DNA of 64,000 nucleotides from Flavobacteriales bacterium (GCA_013204105.1 JABMOM010000029.1:62001-126000), one strand, 5' to 3'; positions 8,947 through 19,135 are shown, counted from the stretch's first letter. Numbers and translations are program-made. The notes: generated from the letters alone by a model not told the origin.

Positions 8947-9786
8947 ATGAGCGAAATAGACGAACAACTTTCTCCTGTAGGAGGTTCGGTCAAGAAAATT
9001 ACCACCAACGTTTTGCTTCAAATGAAGCAAAACGGTGAAAAGATCAGCATGCTTACAGCCTACGATTACAGCTTGGCCCGGCTTGTTGACCTCGCTGGAA
9101 TTGATGTGATCCTCGTTGGAGATTCTGCCAGCAATGTTATGGCCGGACATGAGACAACCTTGCCCATTACGCTGGATCAGATGATCTATCACGCTTCATC
9201 GGTCATTCGGGCTACTTCACGCTCTCTGGTTGTAGTAGACCTTCCTTTTGGCAGTTACCAGGGCAACTCGAAAGAAGCTTTGACATCTTCCATCCGCATC
9301 ATGAAAGAAGCGGGTGCGCACGCGGTCAAGCTGGAAGGTGGACGCGAGGTGAAAGAATCCATCGATCGCATACTCACAGCTGGAATTCCAGTAATGGGTC
9401 ACCTCGGGCTTACCCCCCAGTCGATCTACAAGTTTGGCACCTACGCCGTTCGCGCTCGAGAAGAAGAGGAACGCGACCGTCTATTGGAAGATGCGAAAAT
9501 CCTAGAAGAAACCGGCGTATTCGGTATCGTCCTGGAAAAGATTCCTGCGGAACTCGCCGGTGAGGTGGCCCGATCCATATCCATCCCAGTGATCGGCATT
9601 GGCGCTGGAAATCAAGTCGATGGACAAGTATTGGTCTTGCACGATATGCTCGGTATTAACAAGGAATTTTCTCCTCGCTTCCTGCGCAGGTATGCAGATC
9701 TTCATGACGCAATCATCGAATCAATAACGAACTACATCACCGACGTCAAGCTGAAGGATTTTCCAAATGAAAAAGAGCAGTACTAA
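8947..9786 (+). CDS. panB: 3-methyl-2-oxobutanoate hydroxymethyltransferase
   Basis: 279 aa, standard PanB length. Transfers a hydroxymethyl group from 5,10-methylene-tetrahydrofolate to 2-oxoisovalerate, giving ketopantoate for pantothenate/CoA synthesis. Visible family motifs are [34 protein letters not shown] (metal-binding Asp), HAVKLEGG, the GHLGLTPQS loop and [10 protein letters not shown] 15-residue N-terminal extension precedes the conserved core. The pseudouridine synthase follows 3 bp downstream, so the two are one operon. Neither panC nor panD is present nearby. Confidence 0.97.
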   Translation: MSEIDEQLSPVGGSVKKITTNVLLQMKQNGEKISMLTAYDYSLARLVDLAGIDVILVGDSASNVMAGHETTLPITLDQMIYHASSVIRATSRSLVVVDLPFGSYQGNSKEALTSSIRIMKEAGAHAVKLEGGREVKESIDRILTAGIPVMGHLGLTPQSIYKFGTYAVRAREEEERDRLLEDAKILEETGVFGIVLEKIPAELAGEVARSISIPVIGIGAGNQVDGQVLVLHDMLGINKEFSPRFLRRYADLHDAIIESITNYITDVKLKDFPNEKEQY

Positions 9787-9789
9787 GCG

Positions 9790-10485
9790 GTGAGCAGTCT
9801 TAGCGATCGCATCCTCTACGAAGACAATCACCTGATTGTCGTAAATAAGCTTGCAGGAGAATTGGTGCAAGGTGACAAGACCGGTGACGCTCCATTGATT
9901 GACCTGCTCAAGGATTTGATCAAGGTTAGAGACAACAAGCCGGGCAAGGTTTTCTTAGGCTCCCCCCACAGACTAGATCGGCCAGTCAGTGGTATCGTCA
10001 TCTTCACAAAAACGAGCAAGGCACTCGCTCGGATGAGCAAGCTGTTCCACGACAAGGAAATCGAAAAAACGTATTGGGCGATTGTCTCTGAAGCGCCCAA
10101 GGAAAAGTCGAGCCGACTTGCCGGTTGGATGATCAAGAATTCGAAACAAAACAAGAGCTACGTTTCGGATGAAGAAAAAAAGGATCACAAGCACGCAGTA
10201 TTGAGCTACACCACAAAAGCCAGCGGTGATCGCTATCATTTATTAGAAGTTCAGCTTGAAACCGGAAGACATCACCAAATCCGGGCCCAGCTAGCGCATA
10301 TGGGATGTGTCATCAAAGGGGATCTGAAATATGGCGCCGGTCGGTCCAACCCTGACGCCAGTATAGGCTTGCACGCCCGTCGGGCACAATTCACACATCC
10401 GGTCACGCAAACGGCCCTTTCCATTGAAGCCCCCGTACCAGTCGATGCGCTGTGGCAATTTTTTGAAGCAGCAATGGCGAAATAG
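9790..10485 (+). CDS. RluA-family pseudouridine synthase
   Basis: 231 aa with a GTG start three bases after the panB stop. Isomerises uridine to pseudouridine in rRNA or tRNA. The catalytic motif SPHRLDRPVSG (Asp of HRLD) is present near residue 60, with EKTYWAIV, the TGRHHQIRAQLAHMG motif and GLHARRAQFTHPV. There is no N-terminal S4 domain, so it belongs to the short RluA/YciL-like class; the target uridine cannot be read from the sequence. Confidence 0.93.
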   Translation: MSSLSDRILYEDNHLIVVNKLAGELVQGDKTGDAPLIDLLKDLIKVRDNKPGKVFLGSPHRLDRPVSGIVIFTKTSKALARMSKLFHDKEIEKTYWAIVSEAPKEKSSRLAGWMIKNSKQNKSYVSDEEKKDHKHAVLSYTTKASGDRYHLLEVQLETGRHHQIRAQLAHMGCVIKGDLKYGAGRSNPDASIGLHARRAQFTHPVTQTALSIEAPVPVDALWQFFEAAMAK

Positions 10486-10525
10486 ATTTCAAATCTCCAA
10501 TTTCGTACGTATAATCTCCACGGAT

Positions 10526-11374
10526 ATGAAAAAGTTAATGACCCTCGCTATGGTGGCCATGATCGCATTGGCCTCATGCAACAAGGAAAACAAGGAAGAA
10601 ACAGAAATTCTCGAACAAACGGCAGAAGATCAGGCGATGGCCGGAGGACTATGGGATGATATCGGTGAACAAGCGGAAGGCAGCTCAGAGAGTGTTGAAG
10701 CGGGGGAAAGCGAGTACAGTTCCTGCGCCGTGATCACTTTGGATTCAGCTGGCAGCCCCTTTCCCCTTAGCGTCACGGTAGATTTTGGCGATGGCTGCGA
10801 AGGCAGGGATGGTCGTGTGCGTCGAGGCAAGCTTCGTTATACACTCACGGGTTGGATGCATTTGGAAGGAAGCTCCCTCAGCGTAAGCCCTGACGCATAC
10901 TTTGTGGATGACTACGGTGTGGAAGGAACACGATCCAATACCAATATGGGACTGAACGGCGATGGCAATTTGGAGTTTGAGGTTTTGGTGAAGAATGCAG
11001 TAGTGACCGACCCAGATGGCAATAAGGTTGCATGGAATTCAACTCGTACACGGACCTGGGTTGAAGGACGAAGCACGGGCTTCTTTACTCCCGACGGAAA
11101 TGGTGGATTCATGGGCTGGAACGGGATTACAGACGACGTGTACGAAATCACAGGGACGGCGAATGGCACGAACCGCAACGGCGTGGCATTTGACGTAGAG
11201 ATCACTTCACCCTTGCGCGTCCAACTCGACTGCAAGTGGATCACATCAGGCACGATCGAACTGACACCTGACGGCATAGACCCGCGGATCTTCGACTACG
11301 GAAATGGAAGCTGTGACAATAAAGCAACGCTTACCACGAGCCGAGGGGAGCACGAGATCACCTTGAGAGGGTAA
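10526..11374 (+). CDS. Uncharacterised lipoprotein
   Basis: 282 aa from MKKLMTLAMV; the frame is open upstream into the pseudouridine synthase but the signal peptide fixes the start. The lipobox ends ALASC (Cys18), followed by a Glu-rich linker. The rest is a beta-rich globular part with LSVTVDFGDGCEGRDGRVRRGKL and SGTIELTPDG. It resembles many Bacteroidota proteins of unknown function that carry an 'I(T/S)LD..G..FP.TVTVDFG.GC' pattern. The stop is one base from the convergent priA stop. Function unknown. Confidence 0.75.
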   Translation: MKKLMTLAMVAMIALASCNKENKEETEILEQTAEDQAMAGGLWDDIGEQAEGSSESVEAGESEYSSCAVITLDSAGSPFPLSVTVDFGDGCEGRDGRVRRGKLRYTLTGWMHLEGSSLSVSPDAYFVDDYGVEGTRSNTNMGLNGDGNLEFEVLVKNAVVTDPDGNKVAWNSTRTRTWVEGRSTGFFTPDGNGGFMGWNGITDDVYEITGTANGTNRNGVAFDVEITSPLRVQLDCKWITSGTIELTPDGIDPRIFDYGNGSCDNKATLTTSRGEHEITLRG

Positions 11375-11375
11375 C

Positions 11376-13859
11376 CTACAATGGGTCGACGTCGATCTGA
11401 AACTTGACCTTGCGGTAGCTTTCGTGTCCTTCGAGTAAATCGATGCATTCCCATACGGCCTTTCTCGATTGCTTGAGCGATAGCGACCCTTCCATTTTCA
11501 GAAAGATCTGGCGAATGAAGCGCCCTCTAATCCTTGGAATGGTTGGCTCTTCAGGGCCGAGTATCCGCTTGCCAAAGCGCTCGCGCAGTAAGCCGGCAAA
11601 ATATACCGCTGCCTCTTTCGTGAATTTGGCATCGGTGTGCATGAGTTTGAACTGCATGATTCGGGTATACGGCGGATAGGCGAACTGCTGGCGTTCCGAG
11701 ATCTGGTGCTGATACATCCCTTCATAGCTGTGGTTGATCACGTATTCTAAGACCGGATGGTCTACGCGAAATGTCTGAATCAAAACCCTTCCCCTTCTCC
11801 CCTTTCTTCCGGCACGTCCAGAAACCTGTGTAAGCATTTGGTAGGCGCGTTCAAACGCCCTGAAATCAGGTCGATTCCACAGCGAGTCTGCGCTCAAAAC
11901 CCCTACCAGTCCCACGTTTTCGAAGTCAAGGCCTTTGGAAACCATTTGCGTTCCCACCAAAATATCAATCGACCCTTCTTCAAACGCCGTAATCAGGTTT
12001 TGAAATGCATTCTTCTTGCGTGTCGTATCCAGGTCCATACGTGCAATCCTTGCCTCCGGGAAGATTGTTTCCAACTGGTTTTCGATTTTCTCGGTTCCAA
12101 AACCCTTTACCTTGAGCTTGGCAGAATTACACTGGGGACAGTTTTTTGGGAGTTTGTAGTTGTATCCGCAATAATGACAAAGCATTTTTTCGAAATGCTT
12201 GTGAAACGTTAAGTTGACATCGCAGTTTACACATTCAGCGCTCCATCCACAACTTTCGCACATCAAGAAGGGTGCGTACCCCCTCCGGTTTTGGAACAGA
12301 ATCACTTGCTGCTTCTGCACCATTGCCGCCTTTATTCCTTCCACTAACTCAGCACTGAGGCTCGCATCCATCACGTCGGCCCGTTTAGACTTGGTCATGT
12401 CCACAATATGCACGCTGGGCAGTTGAATGTCAGCAAAGCGCTTCTTCAATTCTGCGAATCCGAACTTCCCCTTTCTTGCGCTGTAGGTAGACTCCACAGA
12501 GGGCGTGGCTGAACCGATGAGCACCTTCGCTCCCATTGCGTGTGCCATCCAGATAGCTGCATCCCGAGCACTGTAGAGTGGAGAGGCCTCGTGCTGTTTG
12601 AAAGAAGATTCATGCTCTTCATCCACAATGATCAATCCCAAGGCATGAAAAGGCAGGAAAAGCGCCGAGCGAGCACCGATCACCAATTCTGGATTGGCAG
12701 AGTCCAACAAGCGGAGCCAAGTGGTAAGTCGCTCCCTGTCAGTGAACCGAGAATGATACACTTGCACCTCTTGCTGCACTAAATGCTTCATTCGTTGCAC
12801 CAATTGGGTTGTCAGCGCGATTTCAGGAACCAAATAGAGCACCTGTTTTCCAGCCGCGAGCGTTTCACGGATCAATTCGGCATACACCAAGGTCTTTCCG
12901 GACCCCGTGACGCCTTGAAGCAAACAACAAACCTTGGTGTCAAACTGCTCTTTCAGCGTTAAAACCACTTGGGCCTGTTCCTCATTCAATTCGAAGCCAT
13001 CGACGGCATGTGCCTCCTCGCTTTCGGCAAACACCTCAATCAGCTGGAACACGCCCTTATCCATCAAGCTGCGCAAAATGGCTGAAGTTGCGTTTGAGCG
13101 CTGGAGCAGCAAAGGCTTGTTCACACCGTCCAGCAGATCACCTCCTGTTATCTCCAGAAAGCGCATGACGAGTTCGAATTGTTTGGGCGCATTGCTCAAT
13201 CCTTCGATGAGTCCATTTAATGCTTCTTCCTTTTGAAAAGCTGGTGTAAGCTCCACTCGCTCTACCGTGCGAGGTTTGGTTTGTGGCTTCATCTCCTCGG
13301 AGGTCAGCACCACTCCCTTTTTCAATAAGGAGGAAATCGCTTTCTGAATGGAACGCTTGGATGACAACGCCTCCAATTGACTCACTTCCATCTGCTCGTG
13401 CGTCGACAGTTGTGCAATGATCATGCGTTCATCATCGGTGAACGCTTCGTATTCTTCAAAGGCAGGGTTAAGCGCAATCGTGGTCTTTGAACTCAACTTA
13501 AGCGCATTTGGCAGCGCCGTATTCATTACAGGGCCAAGACCGGACATATAATATTCCGCCATCCATTCCCAAAAAAGCAGCTGCTGATCCGTTACCACCG
13601 GGAGGTCGTCCATGACATAAGAGATGTCCTTGGGCTTAGTCCCTATTGGCACATTCACATTGACTTTGTAGATCAAAGCTGCATAATAGCGACGCTTTCC
13701 AAAGGGCACAACCACTCGCCGCCCAATTTCTACATCACCGACCAGGTGCTCTGGAACCCTGTAGGTGAAAGCCCCTCGAAGGGCCAAGGGGAGAATAACC
13801 TGGATATGATAAGCAGAAGACACTTGTGCGAATGTAGCAGCGCTGCTCATCTTGGGCAT
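11376..13859 (-). CDS. priA: Primosomal protein N' (replication restart helicase)
   Basis: 827 aa. 3'-5' helicase that reloads the replisome at stalled forks. The N-terminal DNA-binding region (LPLALRGAFTYRVP) is followed by the helicase core: Walker A LLQGVTGSGKTLVYAEL, DEEH box IIVDEEHESSFKQ, GSATPSVES, and the motif V/VI region DILVGTQMVSKGLDFENV / QVSGRAGRKGRRG. Between the helicase lobes is the zinc-binding insertion with eight Cys in C-x2-C pairs (CESCGWSAEC, CHYCGY, CPQC). Divergent from the symporter operon with about 70 bp between. Confidence 0.97.
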   Translation of the reverse strand: MPKMSSAATFAQVSSAYHIQVILPLALRGAFTYRVPEHLVGDVEIGRRVVVPFGKRRYYAALIYKVNVNVPIGTKPKDISYVMDDLPVVTDQQLLFWEWMAEYYMSGLGPVMNTALPNALKLSSKTTIALNPAFEEYEAFTDDERMIIAQLSTHEQMEVSQLEALSSKRSIQKAISSLLKKGVVLTSEEMKPQTKPRTVERVELTPAFQKEEALNGLIEGLSNAPKQFELVMRFLEITGGDLLDGVNKPLLLQRSNATSAILRSLMDKGVFQLIEVFAESEEAHAVDGFELNEEQAQVVLTLKEQFDTKVCCLLQGVTGSGKTLVYAELIRETLAAGKQVLYLVPEIALTTQLVQRMKHLVQQEVQVYHSRFTDRERLTTWLRLLDSANPELVIGARSALFLPFHALGLIIVDEEHESSFKQHEASPLYSARDAAIWMAHAMGAKVLIGSATPSVESTYSARKGKFGFAELKKRFADIQLPSVHIVDMTKSKRADVMDASLSAELVEGIKAAMVQKQQVILFQNRRGYAPFLMCESCGWSAECVNCDVNLTFHKHFEKMLCHYCGYNYKLPKNCPQCNSAKLKVKGFGTEKIENQLETIFPEARIARMDLDTTRKKNAFQNLITAFEEGSIDILVGTQMVSKGLDFENVGLVGVLSADSLWNRPDFRAFERAYQMLTQVSGRAGRKGRRGRVLIQTFRVDHPVLEYVINHSYEGMYQHQISERQQFAYPPYTRIMQFKLMHTDAKFTKEAAVYFAGLLRERFGKRILGPEEPTIPRIRGRFIRQIFLKMEGSLSLKQSRKAVWECIDLLEGHESYRKVKFQIDVDPL

Positions 13860-13928
13860 AAGGTGTTAAAAACTCGTGGCCTTATTCCTCCTTCAAGCCG
13901 TCCTGTCTGCGCTACTATTGCATTGCAC

Positions 13929-15821
13929 ATGCTTGCTACTCTTGACTGGATCATCATTGCAGGATTTCTCCTGCTGTCGCTTGGCATCGGAATCTATTAT
14001 AGAAAAGATGCCGGAAGAAGTCTCGTAGACTTCTTTCTAGGAGGAAGAAACCTTCCCTGGTACGTCGCTGGACTCTCGATGGTTGCCACCACTTTCGCCG
14101 CCGACACGCCGCTTGCAGTATCCGAACTTGTCGCAGACGGTGGCATTGCCAAGAATTGGCTGTGGTGGTCCTTTTTGATTGGCGGTGCTTTCACGACCTT
14201 TTTCTTCGCGGTGCTATGGAGGCGGGCCAATGTGATGACCGAACTCGAATTCATTCAGCTTCGATATGAAGGTCGCCCCGCTTTTTACTTGCGCTTATTT
14301 AAGTCGGTGTACCTCGGACTATTCATCAACGCCATCATCATCGCTTGGGTCAACCTTGCGATGATGTCCCTCATCGAGGTCTTCTTTGATCTTCCGAGGT
14401 CCGAGGCCTTTCTTGCCACACTTGGATTAATGATTTTAGCTGTTATATATTCCACATTATCAGGACTTAAAGGCGTGGCAATTACAGATATGGTTCAATT
14501 CACGATCGCAATGGTCGGTTGCATCATATTGGCCGTCTTAGTGGTTGGTAGTGATGAGATCGGAGGCATAGCTGCCCTGAAAGAAAAACTGCCCGCGGAG
14601 ACCTTTTCGTTCGTTCCCTCGATTGGATCAGAGGGCGGTGGTTCTAATGTCATTCATGGTTTTGGGTTGTCCATTGGCGCCTTCTTCGCTTTCGTCACCG
14701 TACAATGGTGGGCATCTTGGTATCCGGGCGCAGAACCAGGAGGTGGCGGATACATTGCCCAGCGCATGATGAGCACCCGAACAGAACAAGATTCGGTTTG
14801 GGCCACACTCCTCTTCCAAATCGGACATTACTGCATTCGTCCTTGGCCGTGGATTGTGGTTGGACTTTGCGCTATTGCGCTTTATTCACCAGAATTCAGC
14901 GACCTCACTGCAGAAGCTTCATCGTCCATTTCTCATTTAGACGAATACTCGGATGCGAATGCCTTCATGGCTGATCATTCTGAATTACTAGGCACACGAG
15001 GCGAGCAAGTCGCTCGGTACCACTTTGAACCGCGGCTCGGCTTCGTTTACACAATGAAAGACTTTCTACCCACTGGTCTCGTTGGGCTCTTACTGGTCGC
15101 CTTCTTTGCAGCATACATGAGTACGATTTCAACGCAGGTCAACTGGGGTGCGAGCTACATTGTGAATGACCTCATTCTCCCCCTTCGCTCGAATGACGAT
15201 CAAGGACAGCTGGTATTATTCAGCCGCTTAGCGAGTGTGGGAATTTTGATTCTCGGGGCCTGTGTTACGCCATTTGTCACCAGCATTAGCGGCGTATGGG
15301 AATTCATCATGCAATGCGGAGCGGGGCTCGGTTTGGTGTTGACCCTTCGATGGTATTGGTGGCGTATCAATGCGTGGAGCGAGATCGCCGCAACCTTGGC
15401 GCCGATCGCTGCGTATGCCTTTTGTTACTTTTACCTTAACGAACAATTGGGCAGCAACTTCACAGATAACTACGGCCATTACTATTTTACTGTAGGCTTC
15501 ACCACCTTGACTTGGATATTGGCCACCTACCTCACTCCTCCACCCAGCTCAGCGCTGATCGCATCTTTCGATGAGCGCGTTCGACCTATGGGCGCATGGC
15601 CTAGTGCTGGCCCCAGAAATGGAGAACTAAAATGGCTCTTCGCCCTTACGATATGTATGATCATTTTAATCGTTTCGGTCCTGTTTGGAATTGGCAGTAT
15701 CATCCTTCAATCGTATGAAGCAGCAGTTATCTACGTCACACTGTCGATTATATCAACCATCGGGTTACGGTTCTTTCTGAAAAAAACCAATATCTTCGAG
15801 CGCAATAAAAATTTTCAATGA
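13929..15821 (+). CDS. Sodium:solute symporter family transporter
   Basis: 630 aa, about 13-14 transmembrane helices. Start at MLATLDWIIIAGFLLL, where the first helix begins; the frame is open 61 codons upstream into priA but that part is not membrane-like. SSS-family signature features include DFFLGGRNLPWYVAGLSMVATTFAADTP near the N-terminus and the central AAYMSTISTQVNWGASYIVND. It imports an unknown solute with Na+. First gene of a run (SSS, lipoprotein, secreted protein) joined by ATGA overlaps. Confidence 0.88.
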   Translation: MLATLDWIIIAGFLLLSLGIGIYYRKDAGRSLVDFFLGGRNLPWYVAGLSMVATTFAADTPLAVSELVADGGIAKNWLWWSFLIGGAFTTFFFAVLWRRANVMTELEFIQLRYEGRPAFYLRLFKSVYLGLFINAIIIAWVNLAMMSLIEVFFDLPRSEAFLATLGLMILAVIYSTLSGLKGVAITDMVQFTIAMVGCIILAVLVVGSDEIGGIAALKEKLPAETFSFVPSIGSEGGGSNVIHGFGLSIGAFFAFVTVQWWASWYPGAEPGGGGYIAQRMMSTRTEQDSVWATLLFQIGHYCIRPWPWIVVGLCAIALYSPEFSDLTAEASSSISHLDEYSDANAFMADHSELLGTRGEQVARYHFEPRLGFVYTMKDFLPTGLVGLLLVAFFAAYMSTISTQVNWGASYIVNDLILPLRSNDDQGQLVLFSRLASVGILILGACVTPFVTSISGVWEFIMQCGAGLGLVLTLRWYWWRINAWSEIAATLAPIAAYAFCYFYLNEQLGSNFTDNYGHYYFTVGFTTLTWILATYLTPPPSSALIASFDERVRPMGAWPSAGPRNGELKWLFALTICMIILIVSVLFGIGSIILQSYEAAVIYVTLSIISTIGLRFFLKKTNIFERNKNFQ

Positions 15822-16738
15822 GATCATCCTTTCAATTGCTGGCTGTCATGGCCGTTGTAGCTGGTCTGACGCTTGCTTCCTGCGGGGGTGAAGAGTCTCC
15901 AACAGGTAACGGCGCAACCGGCGACGAGAACGCAGCGACGAAACCAAAGCCAAAAGGTTCATCCCTCCTCAAGGTGGGTGACAAGCTATTTAACCTCCCT
16001 TCTCCGCTTGAAACAGCAATGCTGATTGAAGAGGTGGGTGGTGATTTTTACGAGGATATGCTCAATCCAAATACGGACGCTACGCAGTATTCGGTCAAGA
16101 CCATGCAAGCGATGAACTTAGGCGTCTACGGAGCAGATCTAGGATATTGTTTGATTTACAATCAATCGCAGAAGGCATTTAGACTCTTAGCTACAACCAA
16201 GAAACTAGGAACCGAACTCGGCATTTCGCCTGCGCTTTATGGAGATCTCATCAAGCGCTTTGAGGGGAACATGGAGAACAAAGACTCTCTACTCATCTTC
16301 GTTTCAGAATTGAATCGTCTGAGCGATGAGTACCTGAAGGAAAACGAGAGTGAAGACGTCAGTGCGATGATCTTGTACGGTGGATGGCTCGAGTCCCTCT
16401 ACTTCATGACTTCTTTGAGTTCAACTTTAGACAGTCCAGAGCTTAGAGATCGGGTGGGAGAGCAAAAAAACACCATCGAAAACCTGATTGGTTTGATTAG
16501 TCAGCAAAACGGCGACGGAAGCTTTGATGTGCTTTTGGGTGAGCTAAACGATTTAAAGACAAGCTTCGCTAAGGTTGGCTCTACCTACGAATGGGTGGAG
16601 GCTGAAACTAACCCTGAAGAAATGGTTACCGTCATAAAAAGTAAGAGTGCTGTAACGCTTGATGATGCGCTCTTAAAAGAGATCGCTGATAAAATTGCTA
16701 TACTGAGAACCCGAATCATCTCAACTACTGCTTCATGA
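15818..16738 (+). CDS. Uncharacterised lipoprotein
   Basis: 306 aa. Lipoprotein signal ending LTLASC (Cys22), a Gly/Thr/Lys linker, then a mostly helical mature domain (NLPSPLETAMLIEEVGGDFYEDML; TKKLGTELGISPALYGDLIKRFEGN). Similar lipoproteins that open with 'PSP.E....L...G..Y' occur in Bacteroidota, but no function is known to me. Its start overlaps the symporter stop (ATGA) and its stop overlaps the next start, so it is translated with both. Confidence 0.7.
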   Translation: MRSSFQLLAVMAVVAGLTLASCGGEESPTGNGATGDENAATKPKPKGSSLLKVGDKLFNLPSPLETAMLIEEVGGDFYEDMLNPNTDATQYSVKTMQAMNLGVYGADLGYCLIYNQSQKAFRLLATTKKLGTELGISPALYGDLIKRFEGNMENKDSLLIFVSELNRLSDEYLKENESEDVSAMILYGGWLESLYFMTSLSSTLDSPELRDRVGEQKNTIENLIGLISQQNGDGSFDVLLGELNDLKTSFAKVGSTYEWVEAETNPEEMVTVIKSKSAVTLDDALLKEIADKIAILRTRIISTTAS

Positions 16739-17145
16739 AAAACCTGATCCTCGCGACCATCACCTTTTTGGCTTCTACGGCTGCGTTTGCTCAGTGTGAA
16801 ATAACGGCTGACGTTTGTCAGGCGCACATTACCGATGCATACTTATCCGATGGTCAACATTATCGCGCGTTGCTCTTGAGCGATCAAGTAGCCGAGTTCA
16901 ACGCGACTATGTACGGCGGAACCACTTACCGATTGGCTGCGTGTTCTGGAACACAGGACGGCAACCTTCGCTTTCGTGTCTTTGACAAGGAGCGCCACTT
17001 GATTTTCAAGAACGATGAATTCCAGAATGCACCGCATTGGGACTTCAAGGTCGAATCCACGATAGACGTAATCATCGAAGCAGAGCTTGACCCGATTGCT
17101 GGCGCAAGTGGTTGTGCTGTTATGCTTATGGGTTTCCGACGCTAA
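16735..17145 (+). CDS. Small secreted protein, unknown function
   Basis: 136 aa. Sec signal peptide ending STAAFAQ, then a compact beta-rich domain with Cys residues that could pair (CEITADVC, CSGTQ, GASGC). Motifs such as YGGTTYRLAACSG and LRFRVFDKERHLIFKND suggest a periplasmic or surface beta-sandwich. ATGA overlap with the lipoprotein upstream. Confidence 0.7.
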   Translation: MKNLILATITFLASTAAFAQCEITADVCQAHITDAYLSDGQHYRALLLSDQVAEFNATMYGGTTYRLAACSGTQDGNLRFRVFDKERHLIFKNDEFQNAPHWDFKVESTIDVIIEAELDPIAGASGCAVMLMGFRR

Positions 17146-17179
17146 TGAACCCTTCACCTTCTTTTTTGTTTTTTCCACT

Positions 17180-17629
17180 ATGAAAGTTGGAAACAAGATT
17201 CCCAGTTTCAAACTGCCGGATCAAGATTGGAACGATGTCCACAGCGAAGAACTCCTCGGAGAGCCGTTTGTGATATACTTCTACCCAAAGGATGACACCC
17301 CTGGATGCACGAAACAGGCCTGCGCCTTTCGCGATCACTTCAGTGCTTTCGAAGACCGAGGCGTAAAGGTCATCGGAGTGAGTGCTGATTCTCCTGAAGA
17401 CCACCGGCACTTCAAAGAAAAATACAGCCTTCCTTTTCGCCTTTTGAGCGATCCGGACAGAAAGTTGCATAAGGAATTTGGCGTTGGCAAGCATTTACTC
17501 GGACTACTCCCCGGTCGGGTAACTTATATTTTTGATGCTGAAGGCATTTTGGTGCATACCTTTAGTAGTCCGACCAACATGGTGCGTCACGTGGCAGAGT
17601 CCCTCGATGCGCTGAAAGAATTGCAATGA
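17180..17629 (+). CDS. bcp: Thiol peroxidase of the Bcp/PrxQ type
   Basis: 149 aa from MKVGNKIPSF. Cytosolic thioredoxin-dependent peroxidase reducing H2O2 and organic hydroperoxides. The active site PKDDTPGCTKQACAFRD holds the peroxidatic Cys and a resolving Cys five residues on, the Bcp arrangement. FPLLSDPD-like (FRLLSDPDRKLHKEFGV) and a C-terminal TFSSPTNMVRHVAESL region complete the fold. ATGA overlap with the following GNAT gene. An in-frame ATG at 17087 lies inside the previous gene and was rejected. Confidence 0.93.
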   Translation: MKVGNKIPSFKLPDQDWNDVHSEELLGEPFVIYFYPKDDTPGCTKQACAFRDHFSAFEDRGVKVIGVSADSPEDHRHFKEKYSLPFRLLSDPDRKLHKEFGVGKHLLGLLPGRVTYIFDAEGILVHTFSSPTNMVRHVAESLDALKELQ

Positions 17630-18147
17630 CAACATCACGTCCAGTGCCGAAATCCGAACGACTCTTCTTCTATGAAATGAGTCCTTCGGATGCAAGGCAC
17701 TTCTACCTCCTCAATGCTGATCCTGAGGTGGTGAAATATACGGGCGACCCTCCCTTTCAATCCGAAAAAGACGCGAGGTCCTTCCTCGAAAATTACGGTG
17801 AATACGCCGAAAGCGGCTTCGGTCGATGGGCAGTAAAGGCAATCGAAGAAGAGAGATTCATTGGATGGTGCGGCCTAAAGCGGCACAAGAACGGCGAAGT
17901 GGATCTCGGATTCAGATTACTGAAACAAGAATGGAACAAAGGTTATGCTACCGAGGCGAGCCTGGCCTGTTTGAAGCTCGCATTTGAAACCCATCGCCTT
18001 TCCTATGTTATCGGTCGAGCCATGCAAGAGAATAAAGCTTCCTTGCGGGTTTTGGAAAAGATAGGGATGCGATTCTGGAAAGAAACCGACGAAGACCCGC
18101 ATTGCGCACTCTGTTTCCGCATCGATAACCCATCCCTTTCATCATGA
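17626..18147 (+). CDS. GNAT acetyltransferase (RimJ/RimL-like)
   Basis: 173 aa. Acetyl-CoA-dependent N-acyltransferase fold: the opening SERLFFYEMSPSDARHFYLLNADPEVVKYTG, the central GWCGLKRHKNGEVDLGFRLLKQEWNKGYATEA (substrate strand and acetyl-CoA loop) and the C-terminal ENKASLRVLEKIGMRF are characteristic of the RimJ/RimL group. The acceptor is unknown; ribosomal-protein N-termini are the classical targets. ATGA overlaps on both sides. Confidence 0.88.
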   Translation: MTTSRPVPKSERLFFYEMSPSDARHFYLLNADPEVVKYTGDPPFQSEKDARSFLENYGEYAESGFGRWAVKAIEEERFIGWCGLKRHKNGEVDLGFRLLKQEWNKGYATEASLACLKLAFETHRLSYVIGRAMQENKASLRVLEKIGMRFWKETDEDPHCALCFRIDNPSLSS

Positions 18148-19094
18148 GTACATCCCCGCACACGTCCCTATTCAATACGACCTACCCGATCATCATGGCT
18201 CCAATGTTTCTGATCTCTAATGCGGCCATGGTAAAGGCTGCACTAGACCATGGAATCACGGGTGCGATTCCGGCTTTGAACTACAGAACAGACGAAGAAT
18301 TTAGGACTGCCATCGATGAGATCCGTGCGCACACAGACAAGGCCTTCGGCATCAACTTGATCGTCAATAAATCAAACGTCAAGTACAAAAAACAACTGCA
18401 GACCTGCATCGAAAAGCGGGTCGACTTCATTATCACTTCCTTGGGCAGCCCCGAGGAATGTATCAATGCCGCAAAGCCACTTGGCATAAAGGTATTCTGT
18501 GATGTGATCGATTTGAAGTATGCCTTGAAAGTTCAAGCATTGGGCGCCGATGCCGTAATCGCGGTCAACGCCGAAGCCGGCGGACATTGTGGAAACATGT
18601 CAGGGAAAGACTTAATCCCGATGTTAGTAGAAGCATTAGATATCCCCGTGATCTCAGCTGGCGGTGTATCGGAAAGCGCTGACGTCAAAAAGGCACTCGC
18701 TTTAGGCGCCGCAGCCGTCTCTGTCGGTACCGTGTTCATTGCCAGCGATGAATCGCCCGTTTCATCTGACTACAAGCAAGCCCTTGTCGATTATAGCGCA
18801 AAAGATATTGTACTGACCACCAAGATGTCCGGAAGTCATCTCACCGTGATCAACACGCCCTATGTGCAGTCCATCGGAACCGAGGCTTCTTGGTTAGAGC
18901 GGTTGATGAAGCGCAATAAATGGCTCAAGAAATACATCAAGATGTTCATTGCGCTGCGTGGAATGAAAGCCATTGAGAATGCAGCCAACAAGGCCACGTA
19001 CAAGACAGTATGGGTCGCCGGTCCAAGCATCGAAGGGGTGCATTCCATCGACCCCGTCGGTGCCATCGCAGATCGACTGACAAGCGATCTTTAA
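18144..19094 (+). CDS. Nitronate monooxygenase / 2-nitropropane dioxygenase-type flavoprotein
   Basis: 316 aa. FMN-dependent TIM-barrel enzyme of the NMO family. Seen: PIIMAPMFLISNAAMVKAA at the start, FGINLIVN, a VDFIITSLGSP strand, ADAVIAVNAEAGGHCGNMSG (the AGGH(x)G active-site motif), ISAGGVSESADVKKALALGAAAVSVGTVF (phosphate-binding loop for FMN). It may oxidise propionate-3-nitronate or be an enoyl-reductase-like relative. Last gene in a coupled trio with bcp and the GNAT gene. Confidence 0.88.
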   Translation: MSTSPHTSLFNTTYPIIMAPMFLISNAAMVKAALDHGITGAIPALNYRTDEEFRTAIDEIRAHTDKAFGINLIVNKSNVKYKKQLQTCIEKRVDFIITSLGSPEECINAAKPLGIKVFCDVIDLKYALKVQALGADAVIAVNAEAGGHCGNMSGKDLIPMLVEALDIPVISAGGVSESADVKKALALGAAAVSVGTVFIASDESPVSSDYKQALVDYSAKDIVLTTKMSGSHLTVINTPYVQSIGTEASWLERLMKRNKWLKKYIKMFIALRGMKAIENAANKATYKTVWVAGPSIEGVHSIDPVGAIADRLTSDL

Positions 19095-19135
19095 GCTTTA
19101 AAGATCATTCTACATCTTTGCGCCCTCATTCACAC